Shown: positions 43,222 through 51,507 of the stretch, in pieces | How the letters are laid out: every line of letters begins with the position of its first letter | Numbering within the stretch: position 1 is the first letter of the stretch | NCBI GenBank assembly: GCA_963605405.1 | Contig: CAVCUP010000007.1 | Coordinates: forward strand, 1-64,000 | Direction: 5' to 3' | Source: Paratractidigestivibacter sp963605405 | Lineage (GTDB): Bacteria > Actinomycetota > Coriobacteriia > Coriobacteriales > Atopobiaceae | Length of the DNA: 64,000 nt | The notes under the pieces: model-generated | The model's database searches: none | The model's input: only the letters and a program-made list of their open reading frames with translations | What the model was told of the DNA's origin: nothing | Translations under genes and position numbers: made by a program

Positions 43222-44274
43222 ATGTCCCAGCCCTGCGCACTCGACCATCTCACCCTCGCCGACGGCGAGCTCTTCCACGACTCGAAGGGCCGCGCCTGCC
43301 CGGTCCCGACCCCGCTCGCGCCCCTTGCCGATACCCATGGCCACCTGGGGAGCCTTAAGCTCCACGACCCCGCGCTCGCGCTCGCCCGCGCAGCCCTCGC
43401 GGGCGTCCGCCTTCTTGTGGTGCCCATCGACCCGGTGGGGGAGTTCCCGCGCAAGTGGTCGGGCGCGTTCGAGCTCGAGGACTTTATCGCCACGCACCTA
43501 GCGATTGCGCAGGACTGTCTTGATGAGGCCGCTGAGCTGGGGTTTGTTCCGCCTGCGTTCGAGGGTTGGGACGTCCCGGCGCTTCTTTCCAACGTGTACA
43601 TCGTGGCAGGAACGCACCCCTATGGCGCGGCAGGCTACGACGACGCGGCCGAGGCGCTTACCCGCGAGCTCCTCGCCGGCCCCCGCGCCGTCGGCGTTGG
43701 CGAGATAGGCCTCGACTTCGGCCCCTACAACGAGGTCGCGCCCGAGGTCCAGGTCGACGCTTTCCGCCGTCAGCTGCGCCTGGCGCATGAACTTAATCTC
43801 CCGGCGGAGCTTCACATCCGCGACGCGGCCGGCGACGCCGGTTGCACGGCGCACCGCATGGCCGTCGACATCCTGCGCGAGGAGGGCGTGCCCGCCGCCG
43901 GCTGTGACCTGCACTGCTTCACCTCGAACAAGCACGTGATGGAGGACTTCAAGCAGCTCGGCTGCCACATTGCCTATGGCGGCGCCGCGACCTTCTCGCG
44001 CTCGGACGAGATTCGCCAGGCTCTCGCCTACACGCCGGAGCGCTACCTCATCACCGAGACGGACTGCCCCTACATGGCGCCCGTCCCCCTGCGCGGCGAG
44101 GAGTGCGAGCCCGCGATGGTCGCCTTCACCGCGGCGCTCGCGGCCCGGGTCCGCGACGAGGCGGGCGTCGGCAAGCCGGAGAAGACCTATCGCTCGCTGT
44201 GGCGCAATGCCTGCGAGCTCTTTGGCCTGCCTGCGGGCGAGCCCGGCGGCAGTGCTACGATTTCCCAACGTTAA
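43222..44274 (+). CDS. TatD-family metal-dependent hydrolase
   Basis: A 350-residue TIM-barrel nuclease-type protein. Metal ligands are seen in LADTHGHLG, GVGEIGLDFGPY (Glu), ELHIRDAAGD (His), LHCFTSNKHV (His) and LITETDCPYMAP (Asp). The family norm is about 260 residues; here an N-terminal 35-residue extension and an inserted helical segment (about 85-120, LEDFIATHLAIAQDCLDEAA) make it longer. ATG 43222 follows GGAAAGAAGCACC. Probably a DNase/exonuclease in DNA repair or turnover. Confidence 0.9.
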   Translation: MSQPCALDHLTLADGELFHDSKGRACPVPTPLAPLADTHGHLGSLKLHDPALALARAALAGVRLLVVPIDPVGEFPRKWSGAFELEDFIATHLAIAQDCLDEAAELGFVPPAFEGWDVPALLSNVYIVAGTHPYGAAGYDDAAEALTRELLAGPRAVGVGEIGLDFGPYNEVAPEVQVDAFRRQLRLAHELNLPAELHIRDAAGDAGCTAHRMAVDILREEGVPAAGCDLHCFTSNKHVMEDFKQLGCHIAYGGAATFSRSDEIRQALAYTPERYLITETDCPYMAPVPLRGEECEPAMVAFTAALAARVRDEAGVGKPEKTYRSLWRNACELFGLPAGEPGGSATISQR

Positions 44275-44276
44275 AG

Positions 44277-44334
44277 GGCGCATAGGCAAGCCGTATGGGC
44301 AAGGCGCATAGGCAAGCCGCAGGCCTTGCCGCGC
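44277..44334. repeat. Short direct repeat and hairpin after tatD-like gene
   Basis: GGCGCATAGGCAAGCCG occurs twice (44277-44293 and 44303-44319). The second copy is followed by GCAGGCCTTGCC, giving a small hairpin with GGCAAG/CTTGCC. Possibly a degenerate terminator. Confidence 0.5.
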
Positions 44335-44369
44335 GTCCCAAATAGCCGCGCGGCAAGAGAGAGGGCAGC

Positions 44370-45095
44370 ATGCACGGATTGGCGAGAAAGGCCGCCGACG
44401 CGGCCCTTGAGCTGCTCTATCCCACGCGATGCGTCGGCTGCGAGATGCCCGGCGAGCTCCTCTGCGACGAGTGCCGCGCCGCGCTTCCCTGGATCGAGCA
44501 GCGCCGCGCCTGCCCCGTCTGCGGCGCCGCGCACGGGGAGGTTACCTGCACGGGCTGCGAGGGCGACTGGGAACCGCGCGCCGTTATCTGCGCGCTCGGC
44601 TTCGAGGGCGCCGCCGCGCGCATGGTCACCTGCCTCAAGGACTACCATGAGCTGCGCCTTGCCCCCATCAACGCCGCCGCGATGCTCACCTCGCTGGAGG
44701 AGGCCGCCGCCTGGCCCGCGCGCGACGGCCGTCCGCGCTTCGACCGCTCCGATCTCGACGCCGTCTGCTTCGTGCCTGCCACGGCCGAGGCGTTCGCCCG
44801 CCGCGGCTACGACCATATGGAGCTCGTCGCGCGCGAGCTCGCGGCGATGCTCGGCCTGCCCTTGGCCGATGTACTTGTGCGTGAACGGGCCTGCGACCAG
44901 CGCGGCCTTGGGCGGACGGGCCGCGCGGCCAACCTCAGCGGGTCCATCCGCGTGGCCGAGGACGTGAGCGGGCTGCGCCTGCTCCTCGCCGACGACGTGG
45001 TGACCACGGGCGCCTCGCTCAGGGAGGTGACGAGGGCCCTCATGGCGCGAGGCGCCGTCTCCGTGACCGCCTGTTCGCTCACGCGCGTCTGGTAG
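44370..45095 (+). CDS. ComF-like phosphoribosyltransferase
   Basis: A 241-residue ComF/GntX-family protein. The N-terminal zinc-binding region has paired Cys motifs (TRCVGCEMPGELLCDECRAA, CPVCGAAHGEVTCTGC). The C-terminal PRT domain holds ATAEAFARRGYDHMELVARE and the PRPP loop LLLADDVVTTGASL. ATG 44370 follows AAGAGAGAGGGCAGC. ComF proteins aid DNA uptake in competent bacteria; no other competence gene is in this window, so the role here is unproven. Confidence 0.88.
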   Translation: MHGLARKAADAALELLYPTRCVGCEMPGELLCDECRAALPWIEQRRACPVCGAAHGEVTCTGCEGDWEPRAVICALGFEGAAARMVTCLKDYHELRLAPINAAAMLTSLEEAAAWPARDGRPRFDRSDLDAVCFVPATAEAFARRGYDHMELVARELAAMLGLPLADVLVRERACDQRGLGRTGRAANLSGSIRVAEDVSGLRLLLADDVVTTGASLREVTRALMARGAVSVTACSLTRVW

Positions 45096-45411
45096 AGGCG
45101 CCCGACCTGGGGTTTATTGCCTCAAAACAGCACATGCCGAGAAGCCCTGTGCCTGTTCGCGGCCCTTCCGCCGCCCGGGCCCGGCGGGTTTCTCGCCCCT
45201 GCGGTCTTCGGGTCCGTCCCCTCGCCGGTACCGTCGCTCCGCGTCGGGCCGCCGCCCTCGCCGCGGCGTCCCTCTCGCCATGTCGCCCTTCTTGTCGTTC
45301 GCGGCCTCAACGGCCGAGCCGCCCTCGCGCGCCTGCCGCCAAATAGTTGCAGGCTGCGAAAAAAGTCCCGCGCCGCTGCTCGCAATCCTAGACCGCATAT
45401 ATATAATTCAC

Positions 45412-45675
45412 ACGTCTTGCCCAGGTCTGTGGTTGCGGGGCGCCAGCCGCCCTTAGCCCATGGTAGACGAGGCCGAAGGGGTCCACGTAAGCGTTCGCGT
45501 GCGCGCGTGCGCGATCATGGTTCGTCCTAGAAGTAAGACGCACCGCCCGTCATACCTATGAGGCATACGGCCTCGCGGGCGAGAGGGTTGCAAGTGGCGG
45601 GCGCCGCGGCGTCCAAAGCGAAGGCCCCGGTGCGCGAGTGTGGGGTCAAAGACCAGGTCAGCTGGGCAAGGCGAC
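45412..45675 (+). ncRNA. Candidate structured RNA with long-range closing stem
   Basis: The gene-free stretch 45096-45710 (615 bases) contains TATATATAAT at 45398-45407, a plausible -10, followed by CTTGCCCAG (45415-45423), which is complementary to CTGGGCAAG (45662-45670). Flanking ACGTC/GACGT extend the pairing with two bulged bases. Inside lie several GC-rich hairpins and a CGTCTT/AAGACG pairing (45413/45535). This would make a folded RNA of about 260 bases ending just before the lipoprotein gene. It does not match the conserved cores of RNase P, SRP or tmRNA that I can recall. It could be a leader of the next gene. Bases 45096-45390 show nothing. Confidence 0.3.
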
Positions 45676-45710
45676 GTTGGATAGGCTCAGAAGAGACAGG
45701 ATTCACGTAC

Positions 45711-46616
45711 ATGAAGCGCAACTTCGGCAGCAGGGCGCTGCCCGCTATCGCCGCCGGCCTCGCCGCCGCCACCCTCGCAGGCTGCTCCGTCGGCCCCGTG
45801 AATCTCCCCGACATCGACCTCAGCCCCGTGACCGGTCGGCTCGGCATCGTGACCACGTCCGTGGCCGACGCCGAGGCCGCCATCCGGGCCGCCTGGACCT
45901 GCCCCGTCGAGTCTGCCGAGCTCGTCGAGCCCGGCTATCTCACCGTCGGGCTGCCCGCGGACAACATCGCGCCGCTGCTCGTGGCCAAGTCCGACGGCAC
46001 GCACGCGGGCATGGACGTTGATGTGGCCTATGCCATCGGCGACCAGGTCGGCCTGCCCGTCAAGTTCGTCACCGTGGCCGACGCGCAGTCCGCGGTGGGC
46101 GTTTCCTGCGACGTCGTCATGGGCGTCGCCGGCACGAGCCAGGCGGCCGCCGTCGTGGGCGATTACGCCGAGACGGCCGTGGGCGTCTTCGCGCGCGGCG
46201 GGCAGGCGAGCGTCGCCGCGGCCGACCTCGCCGGCAAGACCGTCGGCATCCAGCTCGGCTCTGTTTCCGAGAAGACCCTCTCCGCAGCCAACCTCGGCTG
46301 CGTCGAGCAGCCCTTTACCAGCACGAACGAGGCCATGGCGGCCTTGGGCGCGGGCACGGTCGACTATGTTGTCTGCGACGCGTACTCGGGCAGCTACCTG
46401 GCCTCCGATTACGAGGACGTCACGCTTGTGGGCACCCTCGACGCGCCCGCGACGGTGGGCGTGGCCGTGGGCGCGAGCCGCACGACCCTCTACGCGGCCG
46501 TTCAGTCCGCGGTCGAGGCCGTCCAGAGCAACGGCCAGCTCGAACTCATCAAGGCCGACTGGGCCAACGGCGTCGGTACCCTTACCTCGGCGTCCAAGCT
46601 CCAGGGCTTGGCGTAG
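45711..46616 (+). CDS. Substrate-binding lipoprotein of family 3 type
   Basis: A 301-residue lipoprotein. Signal and lipobox: AIAAGLAAATLAGC (Cys25). The mature part resembles amino-acid ABC transporter binding proteins (SBP_bac_3): LTVGLPADNIAPLLVAKSDG, GMDVDVAYAIGDQVGLPVKF, DVVMGVAGTSQ, DLAGKTVGIQLGSVSEKTL, ALGAGTVDYVVCDAYSGSYL. ATG 45711 has only a weak ribosome site (GACAGGATTCACG). No permease or ATPase gene is adjacent, so it must share a transporter encoded elsewhere or act as a sensor. A terminator follows. Confidence 0.85.
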   Translation: MKRNFGSRALPAIAAGLAAATLAGCSVGPVNLPDIDLSPVTGRLGIVTTSVADAEAAIRAAWTCPVESAELVEPGYLTVGLPADNIAPLLVAKSDGTHAGMDVDVAYAIGDQVGLPVKFVTVADAQSAVGVSCDVVMGVAGTSQAAAVVGDYAETAVGVFARGGQASVAAADLAGKTVGIQLGSVSEKTLSAANLGCVEQPFTSTNEAMAALGAGTVDYVVCDAYSGSYLASDYEDVTLVGTLDAPATVGVAVGASRTTLYAAVQSAVEAVQSNGQLELIKADWANGVGTLTSASKLQGLA

Positions 46617-46654
46617 CGGGGACCTCGGGGCCCATTCGAATCGCTCGCCTTCTC

Positions 46655-46684
46655 GCCCCGGCCGCAAGCGCCGGGGCTGTTTCT
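46655..46684 (+). terminator. Terminator after the lipoprotein gene
   Basis: GCCCCGGC and GCCGGGGC form an 8-base stem with a 7-base loop followed by TGTTTCTT. It lies 39 bases past the stop. Confidence 0.7.
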
Positions 46685-46867
46685 TGCCGCGTTTTTCTTG
46701 CCGCAGGCGGGTTGCTGTCCGCGACGGAGCACGACCCGCCGCGGCCGCATCGGAGCCGTTTGCCGTATCCGGGGTTACCGGCATGGGGCTTTTGGGTAAG
46801 AGAGGACCATGACGCGCGCCCGCGCCCCGAGCGCACGCGCGCGAAGGCATACGTAAGGAGGCTTTTT

Positions 46868-47455
46868 ATGGTTGACATCAAGATCTCCGGCCGCAAGGTC
46901 AGCGTTTCCGACGCCCTGCGCGATCACGTCGACGAGAAGGTCGGCAACGCCCTTAAGGTGTTCGATATTTCCCCGATGAGCTGCGACGTCGTCCTCCGCG
47001 TCGACAAGAACCCCTCTAACCCCGAGCGCAAGGCCTGCGAGGTCACCGTGTTCGTCCGCGACAACGTCGTCCGCGTCGTGGCGGTCTCCGACGATATGTA
47101 CGCCGCGATCGACGAGGCCGCGGAGAAGGTAACCCGCCAGCTGCGCAAGTACAAGACCCGCGTGGTCGACCGCCGTCAGCGCGCCCACGCCGTGCACGCC
47201 GCCCCCGTCTCCGCCGAGGACCTCGCTGCCCTTATCGAGACTGCGCCCGAGGAGGAGGACGACCAGCTCGTGCGCGAGAAGGTCATCGACCTCGTGCCCA
47301 TGACCGAGGAGGAGGCGCTCGTCCAGACCGACCTCATCGGGCACGATTTTTATGTGTTCACCAACGCCACGACGGGCCTCATCAACGTCATCTATCACCG
47401 CAAGAACGGCGGGTACGGTATCATCAAGCCAAAGATCGAAGAGAACGAAGAGTAG
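46868..47455 (+). CDS. hpf: Ribosome hibernation promoting factor, long form
   Basis: A 195-residue long HPF. The N-terminal ribosome-binding domain is MVDIKISGRKVSVSDALRDH, CEVTVFVRDNVVRVVAVSDD, MYAAIDEAAEKVTRQLRKYK. After a linker, the C-terminal dimerisation domain is VREKVIDLVPMTEEEALVQT, GHDFYVFTNATTGLINVIYH, RKNGGYGIIKP. Long forms pair two 70S ribosomes into 100S particles in stationary phase. ATG 46868 follows AAGGAGGCTTTTT. The DegV-family gene starts 12 bases later. Confidence 0.96.
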   Translation: MVDIKISGRKVSVSDALRDHVDEKVGNALKVFDISPMSCDVVLRVDKNPSNPERKACEVTVFVRDNVVRVVAVSDDMYAAIDEAAEKVTRQLRKYKTRVVDRRQRAHAVHAAPVSAEDLAALIETAPEEEDDQLVREKVIDLVPMTEEEALVQTDLIGHDFYVFTNATTGLINVIYHRKNGGYGIIKPKIEENEE

Positions 47456-47467
47456 GGAAGTCTGCTT

Positions 47468-48511
47468 TTGAGCGAACCCATCAGCGCCACTGAGGGCGAG
47501 ACCGATATTTGCAATTCCAATGCCCAGGCGTCGCAGGAAGCTGCGCGCCTGGGCCGCGCTTATCACGCGCAGCCCAACGTTCATATCATCGTCGACTCGT
47601 GCGCAGACTTCGCGCCCGAGGTCGTCCGCGCGCTCGGCGTGGAGGTCGTGAGCTTCCCCTTCGTGATGGGGGGAGAGGAGCACCTGGACGACTTCTGGCA
47701 GTCCATGAGCCCGTCCGAGTTCTACGACCGCATGCGCAAGGGGGAGACGGCCACCACCTCCGCCGTCACGCCCGGCCACTACCTCGAGGTCTTCGAGCGC
47801 GCCGCCGAGAGGGGCGTGCCTACCATCTACCTGGCCTTTACTCGTGGTCTCTCGTCCTCGGTGGACGCCGCGCGCCAGGCGGCGGACATGGTGCGCGAGA
47901 GCCACCCGGGCTTCGAGATCTACGTGATCGACAACCTTTGTCCCTCCGCGGCGGCGCAGCTCCTCGCCATCGAGGCCGTCCACCAGGCGGGCAACGGCCT
48001 CACCGCCAAGGAGCTCGCCGAGTGGGCCGAGGAGGCGCGCTACTACATCCACGGTTACTTCACGCTCGAGAGCTTCGACGCGCTCGCCCGCGGCGGGCGC
48101 ATCCCGCCTGCTGCCGCCACCGTCGGCGGCAAGCTCGACATCAAGCCCGAGCTCTCCTACGACCTCAACGGCGCCCTCACGCTGCGCGGCATGTGCCGAG
48201 GGCGCAAGAAGGCCCTGCGCGCGATCGTGGCCGACTTCAAGGCCAACCACCTCTCCGAGGAGGACCTCGGCGGAACCCCGCTTCCCGTGGGCATTATCTC
48301 GGCCGACGCGGACAAGGACGCCCACTGGCTGGGCGACCAGCTGCGCCGCGAGCCTGGCTGCGCGGACATGCCCATCATCTACAGCTCCGTCTCGCCTGTG
48401 ATCGGCTCGCATGTGGGACCGGGCATGGTGGCCTGCGTCTTCTGGGGCAACGACAGGCGGGAGAACCTGAGCTTCGCCGACCGCTTGGCGCGCAAGGTCC
48501 GCAATAAATAG
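47468..48511 (+). CDS. DegV family fatty-acid-binding protein (second copy)
   Basis: A 347-residue DegV protein starting with TTG 47468. Compared with the 27118 copy it carries an extra N-terminal arm of about 35 residues. Core: VHIIVDSCADFAPEVVRALG, TTSAVTPGHYLEVFERA, LAFTRGLSSSVDAARQA, YFTLESFDALARGGRIP, KKALRAIVADF and the C-terminal IGSHVGPGMVACVFWG. It is 12 bases after hpf, so likely in one transcript with it. Predicted role: loading fatty acids for phosphorylation. Confidence 0.92.
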   Translation: MSEPISATEGETDICNSNAQASQEAARLGRAYHAQPNVHIIVDSCADFAPEVVRALGVEVVSFPFVMGGEEHLDDFWQSMSPSEFYDRMRKGETATTSAVTPGHYLEVFERAAERGVPTIYLAFTRGLSSSVDAARQAADMVRESHPGFEIYVIDNLCPSAAAQLLAIEAVHQAGNGLTAKELAEWAEEARYYIHGYFTLESFDALARGGRIPPAAATVGGKLDIKPELSYDLNGALTLRGMCRGRKKALRAIVADFKANHLSEEDLGGTPLPVGIISADADKDAHWLGDQLRREPGCADMPIIYSSVSPVIGSHVGPGMVACVFWGNDRRENLSFADRLARKVRNK

Positions 48512-48594
48512 CCGAATAACCGGCGAGGGAGACGGCTCCCTCGTCTTGTTGTGCATAGAGGCACTACCCGAAAGCACTACCCGAAAGGCATCAA

Positions 48595-49704
48595 TTGAGC
48601 AACAAGAACACCAAGGTCGCGTTCATCGGCACGGGCATCATGGGCTCCGCCATCGCGGGCCACATCCTGGACGCCGGCTTCGACCTCACCGTGAACACCC
48701 GCACGAAGTCCAAGGCCGAGGGGCTTCTCGCCCGCGGCGCCAAGTGGGCAGAGTCCGCCGGCGAGGCCGCGAAGGGCGCCGACGTGGTCCTCACCATGGT
48801 GGGGTACCCGACCGACGTCGAGGACGTCTACCTGGCCTCCGACGGCATCCTGCGCGCCGCGAAGAAGGGCGCCTACCTCATCGACCTCACCACCAGCTCC
48901 GCTCAGCTCGCGCGCGACATCCACGACGCGGCCGAGGTGGCCGACGTCCACGCCTTCGACTGCCCCGTCACGGGCGGCCAGGCGGGCGCCGAGGCGGGTG
49001 CCCTCACCTTGATCCTCGGCTGCGGGGAGAAGGACGCCGCGCCCGTGATGCCCGTGCTCTCCGCCTTCGGCAAGAAGTTTTTCTACTTCGACGAGCCGGG
49101 CGCGGGCCAGACTGCCAAGCTCTGCAACCAGGTGAGCCTCGCCTCCTGCATGGTGGGCTATGCCGACGCCCTCGCCCTCGCCGAGCAGGGCCACGTCGAC
49201 GCCGAGAAGCTCCTTGAGCTTCTTGCCAGCGGGACGGGCGGCTCCGGCGCCTCCGCGAGCCTCGCGCCCAAGTCCATCGCGGGCGACTACAAGCCCGGCT
49301 TCATGGTCGAGCACCTGCGCAAGGACATCGCGCTCGCCATCCAGGCGGCGCAGGACGCCGAGCTCGCGCTTCCCGGCGCCGAGACGGCCTTCACGCTTTT
49401 CGACACGCTCTGCCAGGTGGGCGGCTCGCGCATGGGCACCCAGGCGCTCACGCTGCTCTACGCCGAGGAGGGCGACGCGGCGGCGGCCGGGCTCGACTGG
49501 TCCCTGCTCGAGGCCGAGCAGGGCGACGGCTGCTGCTGTGGTGACGGCGAGGGCGGCTGCGGCTGCGGCGGCCATGAGGACGGGCACGAGTGCTGCGGCG
49601 GTCACGGCCACGGGGAGGGCCACGACGGCTGCGACTGCGGAGGCCACGGCCACGACCAGGGCGGCGATGGCGAGCACCACTGCTGCTGCCACGGGGAGGA
49701 CTAG
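48595..49704 (+). CDS. 3-hydroxyisobutyrate dehydrogenase-family oxidoreductase with Cys/His-rich tail
   Basis: A 369-residue protein starting with TTG 48595 (no clear Shine-Dalgarno; an upstream start is not seen). N-terminal Rossmann domain: KVAFIGTGIMGSAIAGHILD, VVLTMVGYPTDVEDVYL. Substrate loop FDCPVTGGQAGAEAGALTLI and catalytic Lys in GQTAKLCNQVSLASCM are intact. After about residue 305 a tail replaces the usual end: 12 Cys and 10 His in some 60 residues of Gly/Asp (GCCCGDGEGGCGCGGHEDGH, ECCGGHGHGEGHDGCDCG, EHHCCCHGED). The tail looks like a metal-binding segment added to a beta-hydroxyacid dehydrogenase. The family norm is about 290-300 residues. Confidence 0.88.
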   Translation: MSNKNTKVAFIGTGIMGSAIAGHILDAGFDLTVNTRTKSKAEGLLARGAKWAESAGEAAKGADVVLTMVGYPTDVEDVYLASDGILRAAKKGAYLIDLTTSSAQLARDIHDAAEVADVHAFDCPVTGGQAGAEAGALTLILGCGEKDAAPVMPVLSAFGKKFFYFDEPGAGQTAKLCNQVSLASCMVGYADALALAEQGHVDAEKLLELLASGTGGSGASASLAPKSIAGDYKPGFMVEHLRKDIALAIQAAQDAELALPGAETAFTLFDTLCQVGGSRMGTQALTLLYAEEGDAAAAGLDWSLLEAEQGDGCCCGDGEGGCGCGGHEDGHECCGGHGHGEGHDGCDCGGHGHDQGGDGEHHCCCHGED

Positions 49705-49707
49705 CCG

Positions 49708-50187
49708 ATGGATCTCGGCTTCGCGGGCGCCGTCCTCGCGCTTGTCCTGCTGCTCTTCGGCATCTTCGCCGGCGTGGGCGCGGGGGATATCCTCGCGCGA
49801 AAGTGCGTCGCGCGCCGCGAGTACATCCGAATGAACCTGCTGGTCCTGGGAGCGGGCGTGGTCGCGACGATGCTCGTTTGCCTCACCGGCCTATTCATGC
49901 TCCTGCTGCTCGTGTTCGGCCTGATGGCGGGCACGCTCTCCGGCCTCAAGATGGGCTTCGGCGAGTCCGTGGGCCTGTGGAAGAAGGCCGACCGCGCGTT
50001 CAAGGTCAACAAGGACCATGTGCGCCGCGCGGAGAACCCCGAGCAGGCGGAGGCCTCTCGCCGGGCACGCCGCGAGGGCGCGCCCGAGCCCGAGCTCATG
50101 AGCGTGCAGGTGGACGGCGCCGCCACGGGCGGCTCGAAGGAGCCGGGTTCCGGCGCTTCTTCTCGCCGAGGCGGAAAGAGGCGCTGA
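49708..50187 (+). CDS. Two-pass membrane protein of unknown function
   Basis: A 159-residue protein starting 3 bases after the dehydrogenase stop, behind GGGGAGGACTAGCC. Two or three hydrophobic segments (FAGAVLALVLLLFGIFAGVG, LLVLGAGVVATMLVCLTGLF, MLLLLVFGLMAG) are followed by a charged cytoplasmic tail (KKADRAFKVNKDHVRRAENP ... SSRRGGKRR). No family recognised. Tight linkage suggests co-expression with the dehydrogenase. Confidence 0.7.
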   Translation: MDLGFAGAVLALVLLLFGIFAGVGAGDILARKCVARREYIRMNLLVLGAGVVATMLVCLTGLFMLLLLVFGLMAGTLSGLKMGFGESVGLWKKADRAFKVNKDHVRRAENPEQAEASRRARREGAPEPELMSVQVDGAATGGSKEPGSGASSRRGGKRR

Positions 50188-50495
50188 GCTGCGGTCGGTT
50201 CGCGCAGGGAGCGGACCTGGGCGCCCCTCGCCCCGCTCGCGGGCGGTGCGCGGTTTTTTGTTTGGCGGCGCTTGTGGCCCCGTCTGCCCGTGACGACGCC
50301 TGCATCGTCGCTTCCGTTCCTCGGCGGCAGCGGCCTCGCCGGCCTGTCCGGCGCCGCCCCGTCTTCGCGACCCCGATGCTCTCCCGCCTAAAAACCCGCG
50401 GCCCTTCTTGCCGGCTCGCCCGCCGGCGGAATGGCCGCAACCGGGCTTTATGCCCACGATAGATAAAGACCTTATACACAGAAAGAGGTAACCGC
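50188..50495 (+). other. Gene-free spacer
   Basis: 308 bases. A GC-rich imperfect hairpin ending GTGCGCGGTTTTTTG (about 50230-50261) may terminate the preceding unit. A GCCGGC-rich palindrome is near 50410-50430. Otherwise nothing is seen; AGAAAGAGGTAACCGC before 50496 is the next ribosome site. Confidence 0.5.
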
Positions 50496-51065
50496 ATGGC
50501 AGACAAGGCATCCGCCGCAGCGCAGATCGACGTGCTTTTCCAGGAGCTCAAGGGGGCGGGGCGCCGTCGCCGCCAGGAAGTCGCGCACAGGCTCGCGGCC
50601 GTGGCCAAGGTCGACGCGTCCCTTCTCATTGACCATGTGGACGAGCTCATCGAGACCCTTCGCCGCCCTGAGGCCCAGACCCGCTGGGAGATCCTCACCG
50701 CCTTGGCCGAACTCGCGCCCGAGCACGCCGACCAGCTGGGCGAGGCTTTCGACGGCGCCGAGGAGTCCCTCTTCGACGACGATTCCGCCACGGTGCGCCT
50801 TGCCGCGTTCGTTTTCCTGTGTCGCTACGGCGCCACCTCGGCCGAGCGTTCCGACGCCGCCTGGCCGCTTCTCGACGAGGCCATTCAGTGCTACCACGGC
50901 GACGCCGAGTACCGCGACATGCTGGCGGCTCTTCTAGAGCTCGCGAACGGCGAGGCGTCCGCGGCGACCAAGGAGGCCCTCTCCGGCCGCGTGGCGTTCG
51001 ACGCTTCCAACGCCTCCGGCTTCGTGAAGACCTTCTCCGAGCAGATTGTCGAGGCCTGCAAGTAG
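50496..51065 (+). CDS. Helical-repeat protein of unknown function
   Basis: A 189-residue protein at ATG 50496 behind GAAAGAGGTAACC. It is made of successive amphipathic helix pairs (RRQEVAHRLAAVAKVDASLL, QTRWEILTALAELAPEHADQ, SATVRLAAFVFLCRYGATSA), resembling HEAT/armadillo repeats, which usually mediate protein contacts. No signal peptide or membrane segment. Stands alone. Function unknown. Confidence 0.7.
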   Translation: MADKASAAAQIDVLFQELKGAGRRRRQEVAHRLAAVAKVDASLLIDHVDELIETLRRPEAQTRWEILTALAELAPEHADQLGEAFDGAEESLFDDDSATVRLAAFVFLCRYGATSAERSDAAWPLLDEAIQCYHGDAEYRDMLAALLELANGEASAATKEALSGRVAFDASNASGFVKTFSEQIVEACK

Positions 51066-51507
51066 TCTCTCAATGAGGCTTGCATGTAGGCGAGGGCGCC
51101 TCGTCGGCCGTTGCTGGGGGTCCCTGCGGCCCCGGCACGCCCGACGTTGCGCTCCGGCTACGTGCCTTGGCAGCGCGCTCCCGGCTACGCACCCGTCAAG
51201 CGCCTTTTCATGCGCCTCGGCGCAGAGGCGTAGACGATGCTCCGCCGCGGTCGCCGATGCGGTCGCTCGAACCGGCTGAACAGGCTCTTCGCACTTAGCG
51301 GTGCCATGACGAGCTGACGGGGTCGTTCCGGACGTTCCAGGCGTTTCTCGGCGCTCAAACGGCAGTGTCGACCCCGTCGGATGTGGGGGGCTGTTTTATA
51401 TGGAGCGGCCTTTAAGGTCGCGGACAGGGGTGTGCGCGCGGCGAGGGGCCGCGCGGCCTGGGGTAGAATGCCACAGGCTTTATACGCGATACTTAGGAGA
51501 ATTTCGC
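51066..51507 (+). other. Gene-free spacer with short inverted repeat and promoter
   Basis: 442 bases without a credible gene. GACGGGGTCG (51316-51325) and CGACCCCGTC (51369-51378) are inverted with a 43-base spacer. TAGAAT at 51464-51469 is a possible -10 for the next gene. GAGGGGCC tracts around 51440 are simple GC-rich sequence. Confidence 0.5.

Noticed and set aside
45530..45560. CACCGCCCGTCATACC resembling the 3-prime part of 16S rRNA
   Set aside because: Only about 15 bases match and no other rRNA sequence surrounds them.
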